This document shows positions 8,444 through 18,243 of a DNA stretch of 64,000 nucleotides, piece after piece (positions within the stretch are counted from its first letter, which is position 1; every line of letters begins with the position of its first letter). Both the position numbers and the translations under genes were made by a program. This DNA comes from an uncultured Muribaculaceae bacterium (GTDB lineage: Bacteria > Bacteroidota > Bacteroidia > Bacteroidales > Muribaculaceae): the NCBI GenBank assembly GCA_910579185.1, contig CAJTTG010000009.1, forward strand, positions 5,945 through 69,944, given 5' to 3'. Below the pieces are notes generated by a model that did no database searches, had not been told where the DNA came from, and saw nothing but the letters and a program-made list of their open reading frames with translations.

Positions 8444-9464
8444 ATGGCACAAACCGACCTCAACAACAGCCCTGCGGAAGTGAAACGCGAGACACGCGTC
8501 CTGATAATAGCCCTGCTGTGTCTGATAATAGCCACCGTTGCTTTGGCAATCATAGGCTTCTTCTTCCTCAAATCGCCCGACGAGATTATCGAAGGGCAGG
8601 CCGATGCTACAAGCGTCCGCATCTCCGGAAAACTCCCCGGACGAGTGACCGACATCTACGTCAAGGAGGGCGATATGGTACGCGCCGGCGACACTCTGAT
8701 CCATATCCATTCTTCGCTTGCCGAGGCTAAACTCTCGCAGGCTGAGGCGATGAAAAATGTTGCCAAGGCCGGTGAGGAAAAAGTCGATGCCGGCACTCGC
8801 GTGCAGATAATCCAGTCGGCCGAACAGCTTGTGGCCCAAGCAGCCGCTGCCCGACAGATAGCTCAGAAAACCTACGAGCGAATGGAGAATCTCTACAAGG
8901 AAAACGTGGTTTCCGAACAGAAACGCGATGAAGCCAAAGCCGCCTATGATGCAGCATTGGCCGGCGAAAACGCTGCGAAAAGCCAGCTGAGCCTTGCCAA
9001 ATCCGGCGCACAGCGTGAGGATAAGGCCGCCGCTGCCTCGATGGTCAATGTTGCCCAGAGCGGTATCGCCGAAGTAGAGAGTCTGCTTGAGGATCAAATA
9101 TCTTGTAGCCCCGTGCGACGGACAGATCGATCAGATCTATCCAGAGGTTGGAGAACTCGTGAGCCTTGGCGCACCCTTGATGAGTCTGCTGAAAATCAGC
9201 GACAAATGGGTCACATTCAATGTCCGCGAAGACCTCCTGACCCGGTTCAAGCTCGGCGAGAAAGTCAAGGTGATGATCCCGGCTCTCGACAAGAAAGAGA
9301 CCGAGATGGAAGTCTACTATATCCGCGACATGGGCAGCTATGCCACATGGCGTGCCACCAAAGCTACCGGTCAATGGGACAGCCGAACATTTGAGGTCAA
9401 GGCTCGTCCGCTCGACACCATACCCGACCTACGCCCGGGAATGACCGTGGTCTATACCCTATGA
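8444..9464 (+). pseudogene. HlyD/EmrA-type membrane fusion protein with a one-base frameshift
   Basis: Starts at ATG 8444 with one transmembrane helix (about residues 19-41), a biotinyl-lipoyl-like half (SVRISGKLPGRVTDIYVKEGDMV), a coiled-coil hairpin, then LLEDQ near 9097. The family's second lipoyl half (YLVAPCDGQIDQIYPEVG) and beta-barrel domain continue in the next frame to the stop at 9464. Frame one runs on uselessly to 9394. One extra base around 9090-9100 (near GATCAAATA) explains everything: removing one base gives 1020 nt, 339 residues, the usual size. Either a true mutation, a sequence error, or +1 frameshifting; no slippery heptamer of note. The downstream half alone would need a TTG start at 9087. 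Confidence 0.85.
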
Positions 9465-9511
9465 TCCGACCCCACACTACTGATCCACAAACACTCTAAA
9501 GCCCAATATCC

Positions 9512-10681
9512 ATGACTTTCCGTCCGCTGACACGATCAATCCGCGAAGGCATCCGTCAACTGGTGTCGCGTCCGGTCTATCTGACCTGTCTTGTCGCCGT
9601 GCCGTTGATCTTCACTCTCTTCTTCATCAATCTGATGGACGAGGGCGTGGCAATGCGCGTACCCTCGGGAGTTGTGGATCTCGACCACTCCGCATTGTCG
9701 CGGAAAGTCACCCGTACACTGGCTGCATCGCAATATGTCGACATATCGGCCGATTACGAGTCTTTCCATCAGGCCAACGATGCCGTGCGCCGCGGCGAGA
9801 TATTCGGATTCTTCATGATCCCGTCGGATTTCCAGAAGAACACCCTCGGTCAACGCCAGCCCACGATCACCTACTATTGCAACATGACCTATTTTGTTCC
9901 TGCATCGCTGATGTTCAAGGGATTCAAGACCGTAGCCGTCACTACGGCCGGAGGGCTTGTACAGGCCACTCTTGTCAATACAGGTTTCGTCGGCGAGGAT
10001 GCATCAATGGCTCTGATCCAACCGGTCAGCATGCAGATTCAGGGAATCAACAACCCCTGGATGAACTACAACTACTACCTGACCAATTCATTCGTACCGG
10101 GGATGATAGCCCTTATGGTGGCTCTGATCACAGCCTATACCATCTGCGATGAGATCAAGCGTGGCACATCAGTCCGGCTAATGCATCAGTCCGGTGGATC
10201 TGTGCTGATCGCCGTCCTCGGCAAGCTAATACCTCAGGCCGTGATCGAGACCGTGGTCGGAGCGGCATGTCTGGCCATCATGTACGGATTCAACCATTTC
10301 CCAATGCACTGTCCGGCCTGGCACATGATCCTTGCCATGATGCTACTCGTCATAGCCTCACAGGGATTCGCGCTGACAATATGCTGCATCATCCCCAATC
10401 TGCGCTTCTCCGTCAGTTTGTGCGCCCTCACAGGCATCCTGGCATTCTCTATCGCGGCATTCTCGTTCCCCGTCAGCGACATGTATCCCGAGATAGGCAT
10501 CTTCAGCTACATCCTCCCGGTACGCTACTACTTCCTGATCTACGCCGATCAGGCACTCAACGGCATACCCCTCTACTATTCGCGGTTCTACTACATTGCA
10601 CTGCTCATATTCCCTCTGACAGGACTTATCGGACTGCCACGCCTGAAAAAACGCATGCTGAAACCGGTCTATGTTCCCTGA
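9512..10681 (+). CDS. ABC-2 type transporter permease (YhbR/YhiH-like), first of pair
   Basis: 389 residues: one TM helix near residues 20-40, a large periplasmic domain (about 45-190), then five TM helices ending with a positively charged tail; this is the ABC2_membrane_3 layout. Together with the next gene, TolC and HlyD it forms an efflux or secretion system of the YbhFSR type. No ATPase gene with the operon is visible, which is unusual because YbhFSR-like systems normally encode one. Confidence 0.88.
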   Translation: MTFRPLTRSIREGIRQLVSRPVYLTCLVAVPLIFTLFFINLMDEGVAMRVPSGVVDLDHSALSRKVTRTLAASQYVDISADYESFHQANDAVRRGEIFGFFMIPSDFQKNTLGQRQPTITYYCNMTYFVPASLMFKGFKTVAVTTAGGLVQATLVNTGFVGEDASMALIQPVSMQIQGINNPWMNYNYYLTNSFVPGMIALMVALITAYTICDEIKRGTSVRLMHQSGGSVLIAVLGKLIPQAVIETVVGAACLAIMYGFNHFPMHCPAWHMILAMMLLVIASQGFALTICCIIPNLRFSVSLCALTGILAFSIAAFSFPVSDMYPEIGIFSYILPVRYYFLIYADQALNGIPLYYSRFYYIALLIFPLTGLIGLPRLKKRMLKPVYVP

Positions 10682-10700
10682 CCCTCAAAACATCAACGAC

Positions 10701-11912
10701 ATGAAATCCTCATCATCAAACGGCATATCATCATGGTTCACGACGCTGTTCAAAGTATGGCGACGGGAATACTCCATGGTGTTCTCCGACATCGGCGTGA
10801 TGCTATTCTTCTTTTTCCTGACGCTGATGTATCCCGTGATCTACACCCTGATCTACAATCCTGAGACCGTGACCGACATTCCCATTGTAGTTGTCGACCA
10901 GTCACGTTCCGAACATAGCCGCGAACTGACGCGCATGATCGATGCCACAAGCTCCATCGAGGTCTACGATTACGCCCCGACTCTCGACGAGGCCCGTCGC
11001 ATACAGAACGAGCATAAAGCCTACGGAATTCTCGTCATACCATCCGACTTCGGCAAAAAGATAGGGCGAGGCGAACAGGCCACAGCAACATTCTATGCCG
11101 AGATGTCGCTGCTGCTGCGCTACAGGGCTTTCGTCTCATCCCTCACCGACGTGCAGCTCGCAATGGGAGCCAAGATCACCCAGGAGGACATTGCGACGAT
11201 CGGACTTCCGGGACAATCCGTCAGCGGAACGCCCATCAACTCCGAAGCCGTGATGCTCGGCGACCCCACGCAGGGTTTCGCATCGTTCATCATCCCGGGC
11301 ATCGTGGTTCTCATCCTCCAGCAGTCCATGCTTCTTGGTGTGACCATGCTCGCAGGTGGCAGCTCCGAACGCCGCCGTCGCAACGGAGGCATCGATCCTA
11401 AAGCCGTGCCGGCCGGCCCAATGGCCACCATCTTCGGAAAAACCTTCTGCTACGTATCGCTCTATCTGCCGATCTGCATATACGTCCTCGACATTGTCCC
11501 CACCATCTTCCATCTACCCCACATGGGACAGCTCTCGGACTACATGCTCTTCATCCTGCCGCTACTATTTGCCACATCCTTCCTCGGACTCGCCATCAGC
11601 GTTCTGGTGACCGAGCGCGAAAGCTCCATGCTCGTGATCGTGTTCACATCCGTCGTGTTCCTCTTCCTGAGCGGACTGACATGGCCCCGTTACGCCATGA
11701 ACGGCTTCTGGACGCTCGTAGGCGACTGCATCCCGGCCACATGGGGCATAGAAGGATTCATCCGCATCAACTCCAACGGAAGCACCCTCGCGCAGGAAAC
11801 CCATCCCTACACGATGCTCTGGCTTCTCGCCGCCATCTACCTCATCTGCGCCTACCTCGCGTGCCGCTATCTCTATCCCTCGCGCCGCCGGGCACTCCGC
11901 CCCGGGATATGA
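10701..11912 (+). CDS. ABC-2 type transporter permease, second of pair
   Basis: 403 residues from ATG 10701; an in-frame ATG at 10671 would overlap the preceding gene by 11 nt and add MFPDPQNIND, so either start is possible. Same architecture as its neighbour: TM helix near residue 35-55, periplasmic domain, then membrane segments FIIPGIVVLILQQSMLLGVTMLAGG, YVSLYLPICIYVLDI, LLFATSFLGLAISVLV and so on. Probably forms a heterodimer with the product of the previous gene. Last gene of the operon; a 184-bp gap with hflX promoters follows. Confidence 0.88.
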   Translation: MKSSSSNGISSWFTTLFKVWRREYSMVFSDIGVMLFFFFLTLMYPVIYTLIYNPETVTDIPIVVVDQSRSEHSRELTRMIDATSSIEVYDYAPTLDEARRIQNEHKAYGILVIPSDFGKKIGRGEQATATFYAEMSLLLRYRAFVSSLTDVQLAMGAKITQEDIATIGLPGQSVSGTPINSEAVMLGDPTQGFASFIIPGIVVLILQQSMLLGVTMLAGGSSERRRRNGGIDPKAVPAGPMATIFGKTFCYVSLYLPICIYVLDIVPTIFHLPHMGQLSDYMLFILPLLFATSFLGLAISVLVTERESSMLVIVFTSVVFLFLSGLTWPRYAMNGFWTLVGDCIPATWGIEGFIRINSNGSTLAQETHPYTMLWLLAAIYLICAYLACRYLYPSRRRALRPGI

Positions 11913-11986
11913 CCCTCTGCCCCAATCGTGCTCACGGCTTCCATGCTCCCTATTGGCGTATGGATGGGAGAAAATGTGGGATGGCG

Positions 11987-12018
11987 TTTGTTTTTTAAGC
12001 TGTCAGATAGTAACTTTG
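11987..12018 (+). promoter_or_regulatory. Upstream hflX promoter
   Basis: TTTG (11987-11990), 20-nt spacer, TAACTTTG (12011-12018): a near-ideal Bacteroidota -33/-7 pair. Confidence 0.7.
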
Positions 12019-12035
12019 CACTGCTGACCGAGCAA

Positions 12036-12063
12036 TTTGTCGGGCGGCAGTGTTATATATTTG
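12036..12063 (+). promoter_or_regulatory. Second, tandem hflX promoter
   Basis: TTTG (12036-12039), 16-nt spacer, TATATTTG (12056-12063), 33 bases before the chosen ATG at 12097. The two promoter pairs are in tandem, 45 bp apart. Confidence 0.5.
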
Positions 12064-12096
12064 TATGACACAATCAACCACTTGACTCAGACCAAA

Positions 12097-13332
12097 ATGA
12101 AAGATCTTATCATAGACAAGGAATCATCCGAACGCGCTGTCCTCGTAGGACTTATCACTCCTGTGCAGAACGAGGCGAAAGCCAATGAATATCTCGACGA
12201 ACTCGCTTTTCTGGCTGATACAGCCGGTGCCACCACCGAGGGCCGCTTTCTGCAACGACTGAACAGCCCTGATTCGCGCACGTTTGTCGGCAAAGGCAAA
12301 TTGCAGGAAATCAAGCAATTTGTGGAGGACAACAATATCGGCATGGCTATCTTTGACGATGATCTGACATCGAAACAGGTGGCCAACATTGAACGCGAAC
12401 TGCAAGTCAAGATCCTCGACCGCACCAGCCTTATCCTCGATATTTTTGCTAAACGCGCACAGACGGCCAATGCCAAGACGCAGGTGGAGCTGGCGCAGTA
12501 TCAGTATCTGTTGCCGCGACTGACCCGAATGTGGACCCACCTGGAACGTCAGCGCGGCGGTATCGGTATGCGCGGTCCCGGTGAGACCCAGATAGAGACC
12601 GACCGCCGTATAATCCTCGACAAGATCTCGCGCCTGAAGGCAGAGCTGAAGGACATAGACCGGCAGAAGTCGATGCAGCGCAAGAACCGTGGCAAACTGA
12701 CGCGTGTGGCACTGGTGGGTTATACCAACGTCGGTAAGTCGACGCTGATGAATCTCCTGAGCAAGAGCGATGTGTTTGCTGAAAACAAGCTGTTTGCCAC
12801 GCTCGACACAACAGTGCGCAAGGTGATCATTGACAATCTTCCGTTCCTGCTGACCGATACTGTCGGTTTCATCCGCAAGCTGCCCACCCATCTCGTAAAA
12901 TCGTTCAAATCAACGCTCGACGAGGTGCGCGATGCCGATATTCTGGTTCATGTGGTCGACATCTCGCATCCCAATTTCGAGGAGCAGATCGAGGTTGTGA
13001 ACCGCACGCTGTCAGAAGTCTGTGGCGGAGTGGAGAAGCCTATGATCATGGTATTCAACAAGATCGATGCGTTCACCTACAAACCAAAAGCTGAAGATGA
13101 TCTGACACCTCGCACCCGTGAGAATGTCTCGCTCGATGAACTGAAAGCCACATGGATGAGCCGTCTGGGCGATGATGCCGTGTTTATCTCTGCCAAGAAA
13201 GGGATCAACATTGACGAGCTGAAACAGAAGATCTACGAGAAAGCCAAGCAGGTGCATCTGACCCGTTTCCCCTACAACGATTTCCTTTTCCAGAAATACG
13301 ACGAGGCTGAGCTGACCGAGGGTGAGGATTGA
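12097..13332 (+). CDS. hflX: GTPase HflX
   Basis: 411 residues from ATG 12097; the longer frame begins inside the promoter region. N-terminal HflX nucleotide-binding domain (SRTFVGKGKLQEI), a middle glycine-rich linker (ERQRGGIGMRGPGETQIETD) and a G domain with G1 GYTNVGKST (about 207), G3 DTVGF and G4 NKID. HflX binds the 50S subunit and splits or rescues stalled ribosomes, often under heat stress. Monocistronic; it ends one base before the stop of a convergent acyltransferase gene. Confidence 0.96.
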   Translation: MKDLIIDKESSERAVLVGLITPVQNEAKANEYLDELAFLADTAGATTEGRFLQRLNSPDSRTFVGKGKLQEIKQFVEDNNIGMAIFDDDLTSKQVANIERELQVKILDRTSLILDIFAKRAQTANAKTQVELAQYQYLLPRLTRMWTHLERQRGGIGMRGPGETQIETDRRIILDKISRLKAELKDIDRQKSMQRKNRGKLTRVALVGYTNVGKSTLMNLLSKSDVFAENKLFATLDTTVRKVIIDNLPFLLTDTVGFIRKLPTHLVKSFKSTLDEVRDADILVHVVDISHPNFEEQIEVVNRTLSEVCGGVEKPMIMVFNKIDAFTYKPKAEDDLTPRTRENVSLDELKATWMSRLGDDAVFISAKKGINIDELKQKIYEKAKQVHLTRFPYNDFLFQKYDEAELTEGED

Positions 13333-14340
13333 TCATCCGATGCGCTTGGCCAGAGCCTGCCGCACGAGCTCTACAGCCGTGGAGATCAGATAGATCAGAG
13401 AGGCGAAAACAAGGCAGAAAATGGTGTATTGCCATAGAGAGCCGTCGGCCCAGTAGTCAAGGGCTGTCGGCTTGATGGAGTTTCCCCAGATCAAAGGATT
13501 TTTGTGGATCAGATAAGCTGCGAATGCCCCTGTTGCAAGGGTATTGATAGCTCCGGATCTGATGCGCAAGGTTGTGAAAAAAAGGAAGAGCGCTACAGAC
13601 GAGATGATAACCCACGGGGCATTGTAGGCGTAGACCATCCCGGGCTTCATCCAGAGGGCTATGACTGCCGTGAGCAGTGTGGATGCCACGTAGACGGATA
13701 TGGAGACAACACGCATGCCACGCGGCATGCCGTCACGAAACCGCAAGGCCAGATAGCGGCCTATGAGATACATCATTATCAACTGGAACGCCGTGTAGCC
13801 CGAGGGATTGAATCCACCCTCCCATAGCCATCCGCACCACACGTTGGCAAGGATAAACAATGCGAGCCATAGCCTGAACTTGTTCAAAGGCAGACTATCC
13901 ACGGCGGCATTGATCATTGGGCTGAGCAGATAGAGCAGCAGGTAGGCCGGGACATACCAGAGGTCGGTATGGGTGTAGACCATGACCGATTCCAGCAATC
14001 CTTTCCAGAATAACTGGGGCTGCTGATGCTGCACGAAAATCAGGAAAAGGTTGGCGGCAAGGTAGATCCCGACAGCGTAGAAGATGCACATCAGCGTGAA
14101 ACGCAACAGACCGGAGAGCCGGGCACGGATTCCGAAATAGCCGGAGATCAGTGTGAAGCAGTTGACACCAATTATGGTAATCGATTCTGTGACTATCCGC
14201 CAGGCATCGGAGGCTGTGCAGTCGCTGATGCTGCCTGGAGTGGGCAGTCCGAGTGACGCGCCGTCGAGATGCACGAGAATCACCGCCATCATGGATATGA
14301 TGCGGAGAAGTTCGATGTTGGATTGTCGTCGGGAGGCCAT
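13333..14340 (-). CDS. Membrane acyltransferase (acyltransferase 3 family)
   Basis: 335 residues, about ten TM helices. The N-terminus MASRRQSNIELLRIISMMAVILVHL carries the IELLRI..M..VI..H signature with the catalytic-type His of OafA/NodX-like O-acyltransferases. Such enzymes O-acetylate or O-succinylate extracellular sugars. Immediately downstream of the polyprenyl synthase gene on the same strand (33-bp gap), so possibly co-transcribed. The substrate cannot be told from sequence. Confidence 0.85.
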   Translation of the reverse strand: MASRRQSNIELLRIISMMAVILVHLDGASLGLPTPGSISDCTASDAWRIVTESITIIGVNCFTLISGYFGIRARLSGLLRFTLMCIFYAVGIYLAANLFLIFVQHQQPQLFWKGLLESVMVYTHTDLWYVPAYLLLYLLSPMINAAVDSLPLNKFRLWLALFILANVWCGWLWEGGFNPSGYTAFQLIMMYLIGRYLALRFRDGMPRGMRVVSISVYVASTLLTAVIALWMKPGMVYAYNAPWVIISSVALFLFFTTLRIRSGAINTLATGAFAAYLIHKNPLIWGNSIKPTALDYWADGSLWQYTIFCLVFASLIYLISTAVELVRQALAKRIG

Positions 14341-14373
14341 GAGATGCGGTTTAGATCATTAAACCACAACAGC

Positions 14374-15348
14374 TTACTTGTCGCGAGCTATGACAAAGTC
14401 GAATATCGCTGCGAAAGCACGCGTTGTCTCGTTGTCGGGATATTCAGCGAGAATGGCCATGGCCTGATCACGGAAACGTGCCATGGTGTCGTAGGCATAT
14501 TCTATGCCTCCTGAGGCTTTGGCAAATTCGATGAGAGTATCAATATCGGCCGTGTCAAGCATCTCCTTGCGCGAGAGTTCGAGCATTGCGTCATGCTGGG
14601 GCAGCTCGGTGCGCGAGAGCGCGTAGAGCAGTGGCAGAGTGATCTTGCCTTCGCGAAGGTCGTTGCCGGTGGGTTTGCCTATAACGGGATCGTGGTAGTA
14701 GTCAAAAATATCGTCCTTGATCTGGAAGCATAGCCCGAGCAGCTCGGCATAGCGGAGCATAGGCTTCATGGCCTCTTCGTCGGTGTCGGTGGAATAGGCA
14801 CCCATCTTGATGCAGGAAACGAATAGCGATGCCGTCTTACGCGAGATAATCTCGAAATAGGCTTTCTCGTCGATGGTGTGGAAGCGAGCGTTGTAGATCT
14901 GGTCAACCTCGCCGAGCGAAAGCATCTTACCGAGCTGAGCCAGGACCTCAACCACACGTATGTCGCCGGTGGATATGCCCTGCTGGAGGGCGTTGGATAC
15001 GAAATAGTCGCCCACGAGGACAGCTATATGGTTGCCCCACATATTGTTGATTGTAGGGAGCGAACGGCGCAGTTTGGAATCGTCGACAACATCGTCGTGG
15101 ATCAGCGAGGCGTTGTGGAGCATCTCGACAGATGCAGCCGATGCAATCACGCGGTCATTGACCTTTCCGAAAAGCTTTGCCGTCAGGATCACGAGCACCG
15201 GGCGGATCATCTTGCCCTTGGACTTCAGATAGCCTTCGATCACCTGTGCCATCAGCTTGTTAGGCGATGATAGAGATGAACTGATGCGCTCGCTGAGCTG
15301 TTGAAGCTCAGGACGGATGGACTGTTGGATATCTTCTAATGTCGACAT
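14374..15348 (-). CDS. Polyprenyl diphosphate synthase (trans-isoprenyl type)
   Basis: 324 residues from ATG 15348 (MSTLEDIQQSIRPEL); an ATG at 15390 would lie upstream of the promoter box. Both aspartate-rich motifs are present: LIHDDVVDDSKLRR (FARM, about 87) and FQIKDDIFDYY (SARM, about 213), with GKMIRPVLV and GKPTGNDLREGKITLPL. It elongates FPP/GPP with IPP, probably to the octaprenyl or longer chain used for menaquinone side chains; chain length is inferred from the family only. Cytoplasmic or membrane-associated. Confidence 0.92.
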   Translation of the reverse strand: MSTLEDIQQSIRPELQQLSERISSSLSSPNKLMAQVIEGYLKSKGKMIRPVLVILTAKLFGKVNDRVIASAASVEMLHNASLIHDDVVDDSKLRRSLPTINNMWGNHIAVLVGDYFVSNALQQGISTGDIRVVEVLAQLGKMLSLGEVDQIYNARFHTIDEKAYFEIISRKTASLFVSCIKMGAYSTDTDEEAMKPMLRYAELLGLCFQIKDDIFDYYHDPVIGKPTGNDLREGKITLPLLYALSRTELPQHDAMLELSRKEMLDTADIDTLIEFAKASGGIEYAYDTMARFRDQAMAILAEYPDNETTRAFAAIFDFVIARDK

Positions 15349-15357
15349 AATTTGCTG

Positions 15358-15365
15358 CAAAATTA
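15358..15365 (-). promoter_or_regulatory. Candidate -7 box of the polyprenyl synthase gene
   Basis: Minus-strand TAATTTTG ten bases upstream of the ATG at 15348, which leaves almost no leader. Confidence 0.5.
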
Positions 15366-15439
15366 CAAAAATCTTGCAGACCATCGCCATTGTAACGTAA
15401 TAATTTACTAATTTTATGCTTCAAAACATGAAATAAAGA

Positions 15440-18217
15440 ATGGACACACCCGATACAAAACGACTTTTTCTGCTTGATGCATACGCTCTTATATATCGCG
15501 CTTATTACGCTCTGATGCGTGCTCCGCGAGTGACATCAAAGGGGCTGAACACTTCGGCTATCTTTGGATTCTGCAACACACTCGACGAGATTCTGCGCAA
15601 AGAGCAGCCATCGCATATCGCCGTGTGTTTCGATCCTCCCGGCGGACACACTTTCCGCCATGAACTTTATCCCGACTATAAGGCCAACCGTGACAAGCAG
15701 CCGGAAGATATAACGCTATCGGTTCCCTACATCAAGGAGATCCTCGCGGCCTACCGCATTCCGGTGGTGGAGGTGGAGGGCTATGAGGCCGACGATGTGA
15801 TCGGCACGCTCTCTGTCATGGCTGAAAAAGAGGGATACACCACCTACATGATGACTCCGGACAAGGACTACGGTCAGTTGGTGACCGACCGGGTGATCAT
15901 GTACCGTCCGGCGCTCCGTGGCGAGGGTTTCGAGATCCGCGGACCGCAGCAGGTGTGCGAGCGTTACGGCATCTCGTCGCCGAGGCAGGTGATCGATCTG
16001 CTTGCCCTTGAGGGTGATGCCTCCGACAATGTTCCCGGCTGCCCCGGCGTGGGAGAAAAGACCGCCTCGAAGCTGATTGCCGAATGGGGATCCGTGGAGA
16101 ATCTGCTCGACAATACCGACCGGCTCAAGGGTGCGCTGCAGAAACGCATTGTGGAGAATGCCGACAAGATACGGTTCTCAAAAGAGCTGGTCACGATAAA
16201 GACCGACGTTCCGCTTCCGTCCGACATTTCGATTGACTCGTTGCGGCGGCGCGAGGTGGATATTGATATGCTGCTGGATGTCTACCGCCGTCTGGAATTC
16301 CGCACGTTCATAAAGCGTCTTGGCGGCTCTGTGCAGGAATCCGCCCCCAAGGCTCCGGTTCCGGCCGCACAAGAGGCTCAGGGATCGCTGTTCGATTTCA
16401 ACGAGGATGATGGTTCTGCCATACCCTCCGTGGCCGTGGCCTCCAAGACATTGGCATCCGTTGCCCACGACTATAGCATAGCCGCCACCCCTGCTGAGGT
16501 GGCAGCGATGGTGGAACGCGTGGCCGCCACGGAGCGCATGGGGCTTTGCGTGCTTGCCGACGGCGACGAGCCCATGACTGCCACGATGCAAGGCATCGCA
16601 ATAGCCGGAAGTGAGGGTGTGGCTGTTTACGTGCCGCTGACCGACGGCGATGCCGACGAGCGCCTTGCCATGCTGTCGCCACTGTTCGGCGAGGCAGCGC
16701 CGGTGGTGGTGAGCCATGACGTGAAACGCGATATCCTGTTGCTGAAACGTCGGGGCATAGAGCTGACAAATGCTGCTTACGACACATCGGTGGCGCATTA
16801 TCTTATCGAGCCGGAGATGAAGCACCTGTTGCCCACACTGGCCCTGAAATATCTGGACTACGACATGATTCCGGCGGCAGCCAAGGGTGATGTCCCGACG
16901 TTGCAGGATCAAGCCGACAGAGCATGCGAGCAGGCCGACACCGTGATGCGCCTCATGCCGATACTTGAGAAAGAGATTGCAGCCGGGGAACTTTCCGCGC
17001 TGCTGAATGATATAGAACTGCCCCTGATCCGGGTGCTCGCCGAAATGGAGTGGACGGGTGTCAGGATCGACTCCAGCGAACTCAACGCTCTGTCGGTCCG
17101 TTTCTCCGAGCGTCTGGCCAGAATGGAGGAAGAAGCTTATTCAATAGCCGGAGTCAGATTCAACATATCGTCGCCCATGCAGGTGGGTGAGGTGCTGTTC
17201 GACCGTCTGAAGATAGATCCCAAGGCAAAACGCACCAAGCGTGGCGCGTACTCTACCACGGAAGAGATTCTGGAAAAACTGCGCCCCGAGAATCCTATTG
17301 TCGATCTCATCCTGAAGATCAGAGCGTTGCGCAAGCTGCTGGCAACCTACGTCAATGCACTGCCGGCACTTGTCAATCCGCGGACAGGAAAAATCCACAC
17401 GTCGTTCAACCAGACCGTGACGGCTACCGGACGTATATCCTCCACCAATCCCAATCTTCAGAATATCCCTGTCAGAACCGAGGATGGCCGCGAGATACGC
17501 CGTGCTTTCATTCCCGATCCGGGCGACATTCTGCTGGCAGCCGACTATTCGCAGATCGAACTGCGCCTGATGGCCGACATGAGTGGCGACCCCTCGATGA
17601 TGGAAGCGTTCCTTTCGGGCGAGGATATCCACCGCGCCACGGCTGCCAAGATCTATCACGAAGATATAGAGACCGTGACAGCCGATCAGCGGCGCATGGC
17701 CAAGACCGCCAATTTCGGCATAATCTACGGCATCTCCGCATTCGGCCTGGCCGCGCGCCTCGGCATTCCGCGCACTGAAGCCAAGGAGCTTATCGCCGGA
17801 TATTTCCGCACCTATCCCGGCGTTCAGGACTACATGGACCGCAGCATACGTGGGGCGCAGGAGAAAGGCTACGTCACGACGGTCATGGGTCGCAAACGCT
17901 TGCTGCCCGACATTCATAGCCGCAACTCCGTGGTGCGCTCCTATGCCGAGCGCAATGCCATCAACGCCCCGTTGCAAGGCTCAGCCGCCGATATCATAAA
18001 GATCGCGATGGTCGACATCTATCGGGAGATGAAGGAGCGTGGCATGAGATCGCGGATGATTCTACAGGTCCATGACGAACTTGTGTTCAATGTGTGTCCC
18101 GAAGAGCTCGACCGGATGAAGGAACTTGTGGTCAGGAACATGGTCAACGCCTATTCCGGACGGGTGCCGATGGAAGTGGGGCTTGGAACGGGTGAGAACT
18201 GGCTGGAGGCCCATTGA
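15440..18217 (+). CDS. polA: DNA polymerase I with degenerate 3'-5' exonuclease domain
   Basis: 925 residues. Residues 1-300 are the 5'-3' exonuclease (YEADDVIGTL, TPDKDYGQLV, GDASDNVPG). Residues about 350-530 fill the proofreading domain and 540-925 are the polymerase, with motif A DYSQIELRLMAD (about 700), motif B RRMAKTANFGIIYG (about 750) and motif C QVHDELVF (about 876). In the proofreading domain the DxE motif (E. coli D355/E357) is replaced by LCVLADGDEP and the D501 position by Gln (ACEQAD against AAEDAD), though the VKRD aspartate remains. Proofreading is therefore probably absent, as in Taq. Used in repair and Okazaki fragment processing. Its stop overlaps no gene; TPM follows 26 bp later. 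Confidence 0.97.
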   Translation: MDTPDTKRLFLLDAYALIYRAYYALMRAPRVTSKGLNTSAIFGFCNTLDEILRKEQPSHIAVCFDPPGGHTFRHELYPDYKANRDKQPEDITLSVPYIKEILAAYRIPVVEVEGYEADDVIGTLSVMAEKEGYTTYMMTPDKDYGQLVTDRVIMYRPALRGEGFEIRGPQQVCERYGISSPRQVIDLLALEGDASDNVPGCPGVGEKTASKLIAEWGSVENLLDNTDRLKGALQKRIVENADKIRFSKELVTIKTDVPLPSDISIDSLRRREVDIDMLLDVYRRLEFRTFIKRLGGSVQESAPKAPVPAAQEAQGSLFDFNEDDGSAIPSVAVASKTLASVAHDYSIAATPAEVAAMVERVAATERMGLCVLADGDEPMTATMQGIAIAGSEGVAVYVPLTDGDADERLAMLSPLFGEAAPVVVSHDVKRDILLLKRRGIELTNAAYDTSVAHYLIEPEMKHLLPTLALKYLDYDMIPAAAKGDVPTLQDQADRACEQADTVMRLMPILEKEIAAGELSALLNDIELPLIRVLAEMEWTGVRIDSSELNALSVRFSERLARMEEEAYSIAGVRFNISSPMQVGEVLFDRLKIDPKAKRTKRGAYSTTEEILEKLRPENPIVDLILKIRALRKLLATYVNALPALVNPRTGKIHTSFNQTVTATGRISSTNPNLQNIPVRTEDGREIRRAFIPDPGDILLAADYSQIELRLMADMSGDPSMMEAFLSGEDIHRATAAKIYHEDIETVTADQRRMAKTANFGIIYGISAFGLAARLGIPRTEAKELIAGYFRTYPGVQDYMDRSIRGAQEKGYVTTVMGRKRLLPDIHSRNSVVRSYAERNAINAPLQGSAADIIKIAMVDIYREMKERGMRSRMILQVHDELVFNVCPEELDRMKELVVRNMVNAYSGRVPMEVGLGTGENWLEAH

Positions 18218-18243
18218 TAAATTATGATTATAATCAGAAAGTT

